Positions 40,903-50,728 of a stretch of DNA of 64,000 nucleotides are shown piece after piece (the first letter of the stretch is position 1; each line of letters begins with the position of its first letter). A program made the translations under genes and the position numbers. This DNA comes from Clostridiales bacterium (GTDB lineage Bacteria > Bacillota > Clostridia > Lachnospirales > Lachnospiraceae): the NCBI GenBank assembly GCA_021202925.1, contig JAJQCD010000034.1, forward strand, positions 54,146 to 118,145, written 5' to 3'. The notes under the pieces were generated by a model. That model had not been told where the DNA came from. It saw nothing but the letters and a program-made list of their open reading frames with translations, and ran no database searches.

Positions 40903-41781
40903 TTAAGGAAGCTCTTCGATATGCTCAAGCAAATATTTGATAAAATACTGGCTGGCTATCGGCAGGCTGCTCTTGTCTTTGTAACAGATTGCGAGGCTGC
41001 GGTAAACCGGTGGGTCAATGGGCAGACAGACAATGTTGTAGTTGGTACGGCGCACCATTAACTCAGCAAGGATGCTGACCCCAAGTCCCGCCTCCACCAT
41101 CGTCATAATGGCATAATCATCGTGTATCCGGTATTGAATGTCCGGCGTCAGTCCGGCTTCTGCGAAAGCGTTCATTGGTTCGCTGTAATTTCCTTCTTCC
41201 AGCAAAATAAATGGGGATTTTGTCAGCTCTTGGATGGGAACGCTCTTTTCATTCGCAAGGGGATGATTTGATGGAAGGATTGCCAGCATTTCGCCGTCCT
41301 TAATGGGGACGGTGTTCATATCGCTGACCGCCTGGGGTGTCACGAAACCGAAATCAATGGCTCCGGTTCTGATCCATTCCGGGATTAGTTGGTAATCCCC
41401 CTGATGAAACAAAAACTGCACATGGGGATAGCGCTCCTGAAAGCCTTTGATCAGCCCCGGCATCCAGTGGCAGGTAATGCTGGAGATTGTGCCGACACGG
41501 ATAATGCCGGATTCTAAGCCTTTAATCTCATTTGCCTTTTCCTGCATGGCCTGATACTGGTAAATGGTTCGCTCGATAAAGGGATAGAGTTCAGCGCCTT
41601 CTAACGTGAGCTTTACGCCGTGTCGGGAGCGGTTCAACAGCTTGATGGACAGCTCATTTTCCAACGAGGCGATCATCTGGCTGATGGAGGACTGCGTATA
41701 ACCTAACATTTCCGCAGCCTTTGTGAAGCTGCCAAGCTCCACGATTTTCTTCAGGGCAATATATCGGTTCATGGTTTTCAA
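40903..41781 (-). CDS. LysR-family regulator divergent from phzF-like gene
   Basis: A 292-residue LTTR (MNRYIALKKIVELGSFTKAAEMLGYTQSSISQMI HTH in outline; effector domain with VRVGTISSITCHWMPG in outline). Divergent from the PhzF/MFS pair. The perfect inverted repeat at 41790-41809 between them is the likely operator, 53 bp before the phzF-like start site. Confidence 0.9.
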   Translation of the reverse strand: MKTMNRYIALKKIVELGSFTKAAEMLGYTQSSISQMIASLENELSIKLLNRSRHGVKLTLEGAELYPFIERTIYQYQAMQEKANEIKGLESGIIRVGTISSITCHWMPGLIKGFQERYPHVQFLFHQGDYQLIPEWIRTGAIDFGFVTPQAVSDMNTVPIKDGEMLAILPSNHPLANEKSVPIQELTKSPFILLEEGNYSEPMNAFAEAGLTPDIQYRIHDDYAIMTMVEAGLGVSILAELMVRRTNYNIVCLPIDPPVYRSLAICYKDKSSLPIASQYFIKYLLEHIEELP

Positions 41782-41789
41782 ATCGTCCT

Positions 41790-41846
41790 TTCTAATAATA
41801 ACATTAGAAACATTTGTTTTACTTATTATACAGGGACGGGTATAAT
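41790..41846 (+). promoter_or_regulatory. LysR operator and promoter of the PhzF/MFS operon
   Basis: TTCTAAT (41790-41796) and ATTAGAA (41803-41809) form a perfect inverted repeat. Downstream, TTTACT (41818-41823) and TATAAT (41841-41846) are 17 bp apart. The operator centre is about -53, the usual LTTR activation position. Confidence 0.6.
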
Positions 41847-41880
41847 GGTGTCAACACAAAAAAGAAATGAGGGAATGACC

Positions 41881-42687
41881 ATGAGACAATTTGTAGTGGA
41901 TGCTTTTACAGATACCGTGTTTAAGGGCAATCCGGCAGCCATTTGCGTAATGGAAGGCTGGATACCGGAAAGTCTGATGATGTCTATCGCATTGGAGAAC
42001 AATTTTTCGGAGACTGCATTTGCAGTGAAGGAAGGATCATCCTATCATCTGCGGTGGTTTACGCCCGGTGGGGAGATCGACCTTTGTGGTCATGCCACCC
42101 TTGCTGCTGCGTATGTGATCCTGAGATTTTATGAGGTGGGACAAACGACTGTGATCTTTCAGACTATGAGTGGTCAGCTGACGGTTGAAAAAGATGGCGA
42201 ACTCTACAAAATGGATTTCCCTGCGTATGAATTGAAACAGGTTCCTGTCTCACAGCAGATGATCGAAGCGACAGGAGCCGTCCCGGTTGAAGCGTGGATG
42301 GGCAGAGATCTTCTGTGTGTGTTCGATGATGCCGAAATCATCCGAACCATGAAACCGAATCAGAAATGCGTTAAAAATCTGGATGGACTGATTTTACAGG
42401 TAACAGCGCCCGGAAAAGACGTTGACTGCATCTCACGTTCTTTTGCGCCAAAGTGCGGGGTGGCCGAAGACCCTGTTTGTGGTTCCGGGCATTGCCACAT
42501 TGCTCCTTATTGGGCAAAACGTTTGAATAAAAGCAATATCATAGCTGTCCAGGCATCTGCAAGAGGCGGAAAGCTCTATTGCAGTATGAACGAAAGCCGG
42601 GTAACGCTGGCGGGGAAAGCAGCCCTGTATGCAATCTCAGATCTGGTGATGGAAGGAATCAGCGTAAATTCGAAGGGAACGTCATGA
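41881..42687 (+). CDS. PhzF family isomerase/epimerase-like protein
   Basis: The ATG at 41881 (MRQFVVDAFTDTVFKGNPAA) is the family start and follows GAGGG; twelve extra upstream codons are ignored. The 268-residue product shows the two-lobed diaminopimelate-epimerase-like fold signatures FKGNPAAIC, LRWFTPGGEIDLCGHATLAAAYV (catalytic Glu is expected in the preceding SETAF) and EDPVCGSGHCHIAPYW. Substrate unknown. The stop overlaps the MFS start (ATGA), so the two are coupled. Confidence 0.88.
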   Translation: MRQFVVDAFTDTVFKGNPAAICVMEGWIPESLMMSIALENNFSETAFAVKEGSSYHLRWFTPGGEIDLCGHATLAAAYVILRFYEVGQTTVIFQTMSGQLTVEKDGELYKMDFPAYELKQVPVSQQMIEATGAVPVEAWMGRDLLCVFDDAEIIRTMKPNQKCVKNLDGLILQVTAPGKDVDCISRSFAPKCGVAEDPVCGSGHCHIAPYWAKRLNKSNIIAVQASARGGKLYCSMNESRVTLAGKAALYAISDLVMEGISVNSKGTS

Positions 42688-43892
42688 TACAGAAACAGAA
42701 AAAAACAAGCCCGGTCTTCCAATCCGTGATCGCGGTTACGGCGGCCTGTCTGGTCTTTGCCATCATGCAGGGTATCCATGATAACTATGGGATCATGCTG
42801 ACAGGCGTTGTGGAACACACCGGGCTCACTTATGCCTCGGTCAGTTTTGTGATCGCAGTCGGTCAGATTTTATATGGGGCAACGCAGCCATTGTTTGGAA
42901 TGCTGGCGCTGCGAAAAAGCAATGCGTTTGTGATGCTCTGTGGCGTTTTACTTATGGCGGCTGGCCTTATCACAACTCCTTTCTGCGGCAACTCATTGAC
43001 GCTTTTGCTTTCCTTCGGGATTATACTCCCGGCAGGAACGGGGGCGCTGTGTTTCGGTATCATCATGGGCGCAATTTCCCCGATCATCGGAGAAGAAAAA
43101 GCGGCTGTTGTGTCCGGCATTTTGCAGGCCAGCGCCGGAATTGGCGATGCGCTGATGTCTCCTGCGCTGCAATCTCTGATTCAGTGGAAAGGGATCAGTT
43201 TCACAATGCCCGTTTTCTCTGTGCCGATTTTGCTGACAATTCCGGCAGTGATCTGGCTCGGAAATAAGGGGAAGAAAGCTGCCGTCGTGCAGTCCACGGA
43301 ATCGGCACGGAAGGAGAAACTATCTCAGATTTTGGGGGCTGCGTTTCATGATCCGGCGTACTGGTGCCTTTTGGTCGGCTTTTCTACCTGCGGTTTCCAT
43401 ATGGCGATCATCGAGACGCACCTGTACTCTCAATATGTTTCAAACGGCATTCCCGGAAGAATCGCTTCTCTGACCCTTACAGTCTATGGAATTATGACGA
43501 TGATCGGAGCTGTGATAACCGGATTTCTGGGGCAAAAATTCCGGATGAAGAATGTGCTGGCAAGCGTTTACGGCATTCGGGTTATCATAGCGCTTGCGTT
43601 TTTGCTCCTGCCCAAGACCAGCCCATTTGCATTTGCGGCAACCGCAATGCTGGGACTGACCGGAGACTCCACGGTTCCGCCTACCACTGGAATCATCAGC
43701 AAAAAGGTCGGTGTTGCCCGTATGGCAGTGGTCTATGGCTCCATTTTTATCGGACACCAGATCGGCGCTTTTTTCAGCGCATGGCTGGGCGGTGTTCTGG
43801 TCGGGACTTCGATGGGATATAACGGCCTTTGGGCAGTTGATTTGTGCCTTGCCTCTGTTGCAGCGATTGTAAGCTACAGGATTAAAGAATAG
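42684..43892 (+). CDS. MFS transporter, OFA-like
   Basis: A 402-residue, twelve-helix major facilitator protein starting at the ATG overlapping the phzF-like stop. Helix 1 (QSVIAVTAACLVFAIMQGIHDNYGIML) and the helix 2-3 loop ATQPLFGMLALRK fit the oxalate/formate antiporter-like branch. It probably exports or imports the PhzF-related compound. The region after its stop holds a flavodoxin remnant. Confidence 0.87.
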   Translation: MIQKQKKTSPVFQSVIAVTAACLVFAIMQGIHDNYGIMLTGVVEHTGLTYASVSFVIAVGQILYGATQPLFGMLALRKSNAFVMLCGVLLMAAGLITTPFCGNSLTLLLSFGIILPAGTGALCFGIIMGAISPIIGEEKAAVVSGILQASAGIGDALMSPALQSLIQWKGISFTMPVFSVPILLTIPAVIWLGNKGKKAAVVQSTESARKEKLSQILGAAFHDPAYWCLLVGFSTCGFHMAIIETHLYSQYVSNGIPGRIASLTLTVYGIMTMIGAVITGFLGQKFRMKNVLASVYGIRVIIALAFLLLPKTSPFAFAATAMLGLTGDSTVPPTTGIISKKVGVARMAVVYGSIFIGHQIGAFFSAWLGGVLVGTSMGYNGLWAVDLCLASVAAIVSYRIKE

Positions 43893-43940
43893 CGTGAAAT
43901 CTGTTCTCCGAACACACATTGACAAATTTTATCTCATTAT

Positions 43941-44210
43941 TTATTTCAATATGTGGATACGGGAGCGAGATAGCTCTGGCCGAGCCGAAACCGATGGCTT
44001 CAGAGCATCCGCTGTACGGCCGAATCCACTGCCGCCTGAGGTAGCAAAAAGGACAATCTTCTTTCCTGAGAAATCATAACTTTCAAGGAAAGTATTGATG
44101 ATCGTTGACGCGATTCTCCACCAGATCGGGAACCCCAGGAAGATAGTATCGTAACCAGCCACATCAGCATCTGTATCTGCCAGAGCCGGACGGCTGGAAA
44201 GATCGTTCAT
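43941..44210 (-). pseudogene. flavodoxin internal fragment
   Basis: The codons from 44210 give [20 protein letters not shown], then [20 protein letters not shown] and [20 protein letters not shown]. This is the central part of a flavodoxin whose N-terminal FMN-phosphate loop and last strand are missing. It shows the segment lost from the yjbR-linked remnant at 29.5 kb. Confidence 0.75.
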
Positions 44211-44322
44211 TTCAATGGAACTGCGCGACCTTTTATTTCCGCGAAGCAACGAGCCAAGTAGCCATGCTTACACAAGGTACGCCCTACGGGTGTGCACGGA
44301 TATTTGGCGACTGCCGCGAGAG

Positions 44323-44442
44323 TCAAATACCCCGATGCCCGCTTCGGGGTATTTGACGAGTCCAGTCCAGGTCAGCATTGGTATAAGGCACTTGCGGCTT
44401 GATTTCATGCGCCGCCTGTTTTAAATCTTTCAATATCCTCAT
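44323..44442 (-). pseudogene. 39-codon truncated ORF running into a hairpin
   Basis: GGAGGAAATAGAAG precedes an ATG (44440-44442) that opens MRILKDLKQAAHEIKPQVPY, TNADLDWTRQ and then ends inside a perfect 13-bp hairpin (TCAAATACCCCGA at 44323-44335, TCGGGGTATTTGA at 44344-44356). It looks like the start of a real gene cut off by an inserted or rearranged terminator. The family is not recognised. Confidence 0.4.
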
Positions 44443-44574
44443 CTTCTATTTCCTCCCACAAAAGGAATCTGCTTCCGTTTTGCCCACCTCATTAACAGTA
44501 AAAAATGGGGCAGTAAGGCGTCGCCGGATCCTGTTATGGAGTTCATCAGGATTTTATTCTCACCTTTTTACAAC

Positions 44575-45615
44575 TCAGATTCTGACATAAGCAGTTGCCG
44601 GTCCTGACCCGACCTTTGCAATATAACCTCTCTTGACCAGGTCGGTAAGAGTACGCTCAACTGTTGTCTTACTTATGTCCGGACAGGCTTCCATGATTTC
44701 CCTCTTTGTGATTTTTCCTACCTTCTGGTCGATCATAGCCCTGATCCTTTCCGGTTTAGAAAGAGTACGGGTTTTCAGATGTTCCACACGATTTTCAAAT
44801 TCATTGTATGCTTTCAGTATAATACCAAGATAGTATTTCAGGAAAGGCTCATAGCTGTTTGCGTTTTCATGCCAGCCGGCCGAACTCGCCTGTAATGCTT
44901 CATAATAGGTTTCTTTGGTTTTTTCAATCAGCATTTCCACACTGATATACTTACCAACAATATATCCCGCTTTATAAAACAGCAAAAGGGTCAATAGTCG
45001 GCTCATACGACCGTTTCCATCGTTGAAAGGATGGATGCAGAGAAAGTCCAGAATAAACATCGGAATCAAAATCAGTTTATCAATATGATCTGCTTCCCAG
45101 GCCTGTAAAAACCGGCTGCATAGTTCTTCCATCGCATCTGCGGTCTGAAACGCAGGAACCGGAATAAATCTTGTTTTCTGGTGTCCTTCTGCATCTGTTT
45201 CAGCGATTACATTATCAGAATTTTTATAGTTTCCACCTGAACCAGCATAGGAGTACAAATCACGATGAAGCTGCAAAATAATATTAGGTCTTGGATTGAT
45301 ATATTCGTAGCTTTCATGTATTGTGGAAAGTACTTCTCTATATCCGGCGATTTCCTGCTCCGAACGGTTTCTTGGTTCAGCCTTTTGACTGACCAATTCT
45401 TCCAATCGTTTGTCTGTAGTGTAAATACCTTCAATTCGGTTGGATGCACCGGTACTCTGAATCAGCGCAACTTCTAACAAGGTTTTTAATTCATCCATAT
45501 TCGCTTCGAGAAACAATTCCTGTTTCCCCTTATGCTCATGAATGCTTCCGATCATTTGGACGATTTCAGGTGTTAAGAGTTTTACTGGCTCTTTTATATA
45601 ATCAAATGTCCTCAT
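44575..45615 (-). CDS. Fic domain protein with C-terminal HTH
   Basis: A 346-residue Fic/DOC protein. The catalytic motif HPFNDGNGR is intact near residue 199. The inhibitory helix motif is N-terminal (SNRIEG, about 58-63), making it a class II Fic AMPylator kept off by its own helix. The flap IYTTDKRLEEL and the C-terminal winged HTH (ISKTTVERTLTDLVKRGYI) are present. It probably AMPylates a protein and represses its own promoter through the repeated sites at 45640-45692. Confidence 0.9.
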   Translation of the reverse strand: MRTFDYIKEPVKLLTPEIVQMIGSIHEHKGKQELFLEANMDELKTLLEVALIQSTGASNRIEGIYTTDKRLEELVSQKAEPRNRSEQEIAGYREVLSTIHESYEYINPRPNIILQLHRDLYSYAGSGGNYKNSDNVIAETDAEGHQKTRFIPVPAFQTADAMEELCSRFLQAWEADHIDKLILIPMFILDFLCIHPFNDGNGRMSRLLTLLLFYKAGYIVGKYISVEMLIEKTKETYYEALQASSAGWHENANSYEPFLKYYLGIILKAYNEFENRVEHLKTRTLSKPERIRAMIDQKVGKITKREIMEACPDISKTTVERTLTDLVKRGYIAKVGSGPATAYVRI

Positions 45616-45639
45616 TATTATCTCCCTGTTTTTTAAAAT

Positions 45640-45692
45640 ATCTCCGTCATTTTAAACTAAAATGACGGAGATTTCAATAGAATGACGGAGAT
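45640..45692. promoter_or_regulatory. triple AATGACGGAGAT operator of the fic gene
   Basis: The 12-mer AATGACGGAGAT occurs at 45661-45672 and 45681-45692 in direct orientation 20 bp apart (two helical turns), and inverted at 45640-45651. It lies just upstream of the fic ATG. The likely reader is the HTH of the Fic protein. Confidence 0.65.
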
Positions 45693-45731
45693 ATTTTCTT
45701 ATACAGAATCTCCCAGCAGCAAAAGAACAGC

Positions 45732-46247
45732 TTACTCATCCAAGCTACTCTGCGTTTTTTTATCATCCATTTCTGATTGGATCATTCTAATAGCGGATAT
45801 TCTCACCTTTCCTGGGAGAAAATGTGGGCAATGAATATATTTCAGTAGCGCAGGAGCGCTCATTTTTTCTGCAAACCAGATCTGGTCTCTGCGCAGAAAG
45901 CTCAGGTCAAGCAGCATGGCATCGTGCGTAGTGAAAAGAAGCTGTGCGCCTTTTGCATTGATACTGCCATCCTGTATCATCTCGATCAGCCGCCTGGTAA
46001 GCAGCGGATGCAGACTGTCCTCAATTTCATCCACAACAAGAAGTGAACCATTCTCCAATGCCTGCAGCCAGCAGCCAATGCGGGAAAAAAATCGCTGCGT
46101 ACCGGCGGATTCTTGTTCCATGAGCAGCTGAAAATAGCTGACGCTGCCATCTTCACCCTCAACCCGGTGGGTTGTTGTAATAACCGGTGCATTGCCGTTT
46201 GTTTTTTTAACAGTAACATCTGAGATGCCCAGATCTGCTATTAACAA
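45732..46247 (-). pseudogene. AAA ATPase (OLD-like), 5'-truncated
   Basis: The 171 residues hold the second half of an AAA_21-type ATPase: Walker B SLLVVDEIEDSLHPLLTRRLIEM and the switch histidine LLFTTHDAMLLD, plus a C-terminal region typical of abortive-infection-like ATP-binding proteins. The Walker A half is missing, cut near the 33-bp repeats. Probably non-functional. Confidence 0.75.
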
Positions 46248-46257
46248 CTCTTGCTGT

Positions 46258-46361
46258 AAAAGTCGTTTGAAAAAGTTTGTATTTTCAATAAAAAGTCGTT
46301 TGAAAAAGTTTATGCCTATGTCGAAAAGTCCCTTGAAAAAATTGACGCCTGTGCGTATACT
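46258..46361 (+). repeat. three 33-bp tandem repeats overlapping a promoter
   Basis: Units begin at 46258, 46291 and 46324 with AAAAGTCGTTTGAAAAAG, identical over 21 bp in units 1 and 2 and diverged in unit 3. The third unit contains the -35 TTGAAA (46333-46338) of a 17-bp-spaced promoter with TATACT at 46356-46361, serving the AAA/DUF4143 gene. The regular period and overlap suggest repeated repressor sites. Confidence 0.6.
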
Positions 46362-46391
46362 ATATGATAGATGACAGGGAGGTAGCTATCA

Positions 46392-47711
46392 ATGCTGAAA
46401 AGAAAAATGGAACAGACTCTTTTGGAGTGGAAAAACACTGCGAATCATAAGCCTCTGATCGTGAAGGGCTGCAGACAATGCGGAAAAACATTTTCCGTGC
46501 TGGATTTTGCCCATAAGAATTATAAGAATGTGGTCTACCTGAATTTCTTTGAAAATCCGGATTATGCTTCTGTATTTGCCGGATCTCTGGAGATTGATCA
46601 TATCGTTATGATGCTTACTGCATTGTTGGGAAACTCTGCTGTGTTTGAAGCTGGAGAAACCGTGCTGGTGCTGGATGAAATTCAGGATTGTCCGGAAGCG
46701 AGAACGGCTTTGAAATTTTTCCAAATCGACGGACGATATGATGTGATCGGAACAGGCTCTCTGCTGGGAGTTAAGGGATACGGCAAAGAACCAAAGTCTA
46801 TTCCGGTAGGGTTTGAAACGGTAGTAGATATGTATCCTTTGGATTTTGAAGAGTTTCTGTGGGCGAATGGCATTACTGATGGCATCATAGATATACTCAA
46901 AAAAAGTATGGACACGGAATCTCCCGTGCCGGAAGCGCTTCATAATCGTATGCGCCAGCTCCTGCTGCAGTATACGGTTGTTGGCGGCATGCCGGATGCT
47001 GTGCAAACCTTTGTCGATACCCGGCAGATGAATGAAGTATTGCAAATACAGCGGGATATTGTGCGCTCCTATGAAGATGATATGGTTAAATACGCCGAGA
47101 GGAAGGATAAATCCAGGATCAAAGAGTGTTTTCAATCAATTCCCAGGCAGCTCGGCAAAGAAAACAAGAAGTTCCAATATTCTGTAGTAAAGAAGGGTTC
47201 TACCGCTGCTAAGTATGCCGGCAGTTTGCAGTGGATCGAGGATGCAGGTATGATTTCCCGGTGCTACAATCTCTCCATTACGGAATTGCCTTTGGACGGC
47301 AATGCAGAAGAAGACTGCTTCAAAGTCTATATGCGTGACTGCGGTTTATTTGTCAGTATGCTGGAGGATGGCACACAATACGACATTCTGCAGGGCAATC
47401 TCTATGGATACAAGGGTGCTATATTTGAAAATCTGGTTGCAGACATCTTTGCCAAAATGGGCAGAAAGCTATATTATTTCCATAAGGACAGCGGTTTGGA
47501 AGTGGATTTTGTTATCCGCTATCATGGCGAATGTGTGCTTGTAGAAGTCAAGGCCAATACCGGCAATACCAAAAGCACAAAAACCATCCTGCAACATCCT
47601 GAAAAATATCATGTACAGCAGGCCATTAAACTGGGAGATTACAATGTAGGTCGTAACGGACAAATTCTGACCCTGCCACTATATATGGCTTTCCTGTTGA
47701 GAAGTCTTTGA
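46392..47711 (+). CDS. AAA-ATPase with DUF4143 domain
   Basis: A 439-residue AAA_14/DUF4143 protein. Walker A KGCRQCGKT near residue 24, Walker B VLVLDEIQDCPEART near 95, and a sensor-like ITGTGSLLGV analogue (DVIGTGSLLGVKGYG). The C-terminal half carries DUF4143 with an archaeal-HJC-like nuclease core (FENLVADIF, SGLEVDFVI, VLVEVKANTG: E-D-EVK pattern). Such proteins are common accessory, sometimes defence-linked, ATPases of unknown substrate. GGGAGG precedes the start. Confidence 0.88.
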   Translation: MLKRKMEQTLLEWKNTANHKPLIVKGCRQCGKTFSVLDFAHKNYKNVVYLNFFENPDYASVFAGSLEIDHIVMMLTALLGNSAVFEAGETVLVLDEIQDCPEARTALKFFQIDGRYDVIGTGSLLGVKGYGKEPKSIPVGFETVVDMYPLDFEEFLWANGITDGIIDILKKSMDTESPVPEALHNRMRQLLLQYTVVGGMPDAVQTFVDTRQMNEVLQIQRDIVRSYEDDMVKYAERKDKSRIKECFQSIPRQLGKENKKFQYSVVKKGSTAAKYAGSLQWIEDAGMISRCYNLSITELPLDGNAEEDCFKVYMRDCGLFVSMLEDGTQYDILQGNLYGYKGAIFENLVADIFAKMGRKLYYFHKDSGLEVDFVIRYHGECVLVEVKANTGNTKSTKTILQHPEKYHVQQAIKLGDYNVGRNGQILTLPLYMAFLLRSL

Positions 47712-47732
47712 TTTAGCATAATCGAGGTTTAT

Positions 47733-47771
47733 ATGCCACAAATCAGGAATTTTTCTGAATTTGTGGCACAT
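47733..47771 (+). terminator. terminator after the DUF4143 gene
   Basis: TGCCACAAAT-CAG pairs with CTG-A-ATTTGTGGCA around a loop rich in T, 20 bp after the stop. It faces the recD2 end on the other strand. Confidence 0.6.
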
Positions 47772-47816
47772 AAACGCAATACAGATGAAATGATGGGCTG
47801 CTGGAACCGGCAGCAT

Positions 47817-47972
47817 TTACATTTTCTGAATCATGGCCTCCAGTTCTTCCTTCTGGGTTGCCGATAAGATAGAATCATTCTCTTCCAGAAGTCTGGAAGC
47901 CATGTCCAGACGCTGTGCAATAAGCAGAAAACTCTCCCCGTGCGATCTCTTATGCAGTTCAGCTGTATTCAC
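47817..47972 (-). CDS. 51-residue hypothetical peptide or remnant
   Basis: A GTG at 47970-47972 opens 51 codons ending MASRLLEENDSILSATQKEE, LEAMIQKM. The helical, charged ending resembles small proteins of Clostridial mobile elements, but I do not recognise the family. There is no convincing ribosome binding site, so it could be a fragment. It fills the 315-bp gap between the DUF4143 and recD2 genes. Confidence 0.3.
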   Translation of the reverse strand: MNTAELHKRSHGESFLLIAQRLDMASRLLEENDSILSATQKEELEAMIQKM

Positions 47973-48026
47973 CGATTTTGTCTCAGTCTATGTAAGCACC
48001 CTGTAAAAGCTGGTTGTTCATTTGTT

Positions 48027-50712
48027 TTACCTCATCTGCCTTTCAATCCACTCCATCAGTACATTCACCACATATTCCTGCTGCTCCGCCGTCAGTTCAG
48101 CACCTTTCGGAATTCTGTGCCATTTCTCCAGGCAGCCTCTGCAGCAGGTGGCGGTGGCGTGCTGGGCGATGAACACCGGATGTCCCTTCATCGGCGTCTG
48201 TTTGCCGTCATTTGCAGGTTCCGCAGGAGCAAGACGCTTGCTTACAAAATCCTGCGCGTGGGAACAGATCGTGTCCATTCCCTTTTCTCTCACATAGGCT
48301 ATGTCATTTGCTTTCAGAGAAAAACTGCTTCGGAATTTCGACTTGCCATAGCATGCGTAAGAAACTGCCGGTGGCAGTTTCTGTAGCTGTGCGAGGCGGT
48401 TGAATAGATTGCTTTCGCCGTATTGTAAGGAAGGTTCCGCGACCATCAGGGGCTCGGTATTCTGATCCTGGAAATATGTGACCTTGTTCCTTCCGGCACT
48501 CTGAATCTGCACAGGCTGCTGAGTGGTAGTGGTTTGCTTTGTATCTGCAGTCTGCACAATCTGCCGCGCAACTGTCGGCGCAACAGAAGTATCGCGGAGC
48601 CTTTCTGCGAGTTTCGTATTTCTTGATGTAGTTGTCTCATTCCTGACAGCATAGGAAATTGCTTTTTTCTCACCAATCAGCACCAGAATCTTCTTTGCAC
48701 GTGTGACACCGGTATACAGAAGATTACGCTGCAACATGACATAGTGGCTCATCGTAAAAGGCATGACCACGATAGGATATTCGGAACCCTGCGCTTTATG
48801 GATTGTTGTGGCATAGGCCAGCACCAGTTCATCCAGTTCAGTCACGTCGTAAGTCACTTCACGTCCATCGAAGTCAACAGTGAGTTCTCCATCTTCTGTA
48901 TCCACACGGACAACGATCCCGATGTCCCCATTGAAGACTTCCTTGTCATAGTCATTTTTGATTTGCATCACCTTATCATGCAGCCGATACTGTATGCCGC
49001 CGCGCTTCAGGAAAATATGAGTCGGATTCATGGCTTCCTGCAGAAGCTGATTTAAATTTGCCGCCCCACAGACGCCGCGCTGCATAGGCGTCAGTACCTG
49101 AATGTCGCGGAAGGCGTCCGCGTGATAATAGCGCGGAAGATTGTGTGCAATATTTTACCACCAGATCAGCGGCAGCCTCATTGGTTTCCTGCGCTGCGAA
49201 GAAGAAGTCGGAGTTCCGGCCACCGCGCAGGTCCGGCATCTCTCCGTGATTGATCCGATGCGCGTTCATAATAATCCGGCTTCCCTGTGCCTGCCTGAAA
49301 ATGCGTGTCAGACGCACAACAGGAACAGCGCCAGATGCGATAATGTCTTTGAGCACATTACCTGCTCCTACGCTGGGTAGCTGATCCGTATCCCCTACCA
49401 GAATCAGCGTCATGGAATCCGGCAGTGCTTTCAGCAGATTATACATCAGCATAATATCAATCATGGAGCACTCGTCCAGGATCAGGACGTCGGCCTGCAG
49501 AGGATTTTCCTCATTTTTCTGATAGCCTTCCGCAGGCTGGTATTCCAGCAGACGGTGAATGGTCTTTGCTTCCATACCGGTTGCTTCGGACATCCGTTTT
49601 GCCGCACGGCCGGTGGGTGCTGCCAGAAGTATCCGGCAGCCTGCCATCCGATATGCGGAGATAATACCAAGTGTTGTCGTGGTTTTACCGGTTCCCGGTC
49701 CACCGGTCAGTGCCATTACTTTGGAAGAGACCGCCTGACGAATGGCCAGAAGCTGCACCTCGTCATAGGTGATTTTAGAGTTTTTCTCCACACGCTCCAT
49801 AACCTTATCCACATCGAGACGGGTATTTCGATCCGATGACAGCAGTTTCAGCAGACGCTTCGCACAGCCGGTCTCCGAAAAATAAAAAGGCGGGAGATAA
49901 ATAGCTTCCTCGTCCTTTATCACATCCGAAGTGCGCAGCATCTCATCCAGTGTAATTTCCAGCTCCGGTGCTTCCACCTCCAGCAGCTTTACCGCCGTTT
50001 CAATCAGCTGATCCCGGACAGCGTAGCAGTGGCCGTTCTCGGACAGCTTATTCAGTGTATAAAGGATACCGCTGCGCAGACGAATAAAACGATCTTTCTC
50101 AATGCCGAGCTTTGAGGCAATCTGATCAGCCGTCTTAAATCCGATTCCCCAGATATCATCTGCCAGACGATACGGGTTTTCCTCCACGATTTTAATACTG
50201 TCATTTCCGTATGTTTTATAAATTCTCGCGGCGTGAGCGGTACTGACATCATGGCTCTGCAGAAAGAGCATGATATTCTTGATTTCCTTCTGCTCCTGCC
50301 AGCCCTTTTTGATGCGCTCCACGCGCTTCTGACCGATGCCTTCCACCTGGATCAGGCTGTCCGGATCGGTCTCAATCACTTCCAGCGTATCCTTGCCGAA
50401 TTTCTGCACGATACGCTTCGCGAACTTCGAGCCTACGCCTTTAATCAGGCCGCTGCCCAGGTATTTTTCAATGCCATAGGTTGTCGCTGGGAGTGTTTCT
50501 TCCCATTTCTCCGCAGAAAATTGTCTGCCGTATTTGCCGTCAATGCGCCACTGGCCCTGCATGGTCAGGACAGAGCCGACATGCACATCCGGCATATTCC
50601 CGACCACCGTCACCAGGTCTTGAAATCCTTTGGCACGACACTTGATTACAGAGAAGCCGTTTTCCGCGTTCTGATATGTAATTCGCTCCACGACACAGCG
50701 GAGATGATCCAT
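48027..50712 (-). pseudogene. recD2: recD2 with frameshift, fused to a DUF4186 domain
   Basis: Residues 1-550 (to about 49140) form RecD2: OB-like start, HhH region (VEGIGQKRVERIKKGWQ), Walker A LTGGPGTGKTTTT, DECSMID Walker B and GDTDQLPSVG. At about 49135-49145 the frame shifts (one extra or two missing bases at ACACAATCTTCC). The other frame continues QRGVCGAANLNQLLQEAMNP through motif VI (AYATTIHKAQGSEYP, LYTGVTRAKK). After a linker, the last 105 residues (KFRSSFSLKANDIAYVREKG, HATATCCRGCLEKWHRIPKG) are a DUF4186 domain not normally part of RecD2. RecD2 is a 5'-3' helicase in repair; here it would be cut short without frameshifting. Confidence 0.85.
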
Positions 50713-50728
50713 GGAAATCAGCCTCCTG

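Noticed and set aside
46258-46356. Possible CRISPR array
   Set aside because: The three units are contiguous 33-bp repeats without spacers and overlap a promoter; no cas genes are near.
46389-47135. 248-codon minus-strand frame
   Set aside because: Antisense shadow of the AAA/DUF4143 gene.
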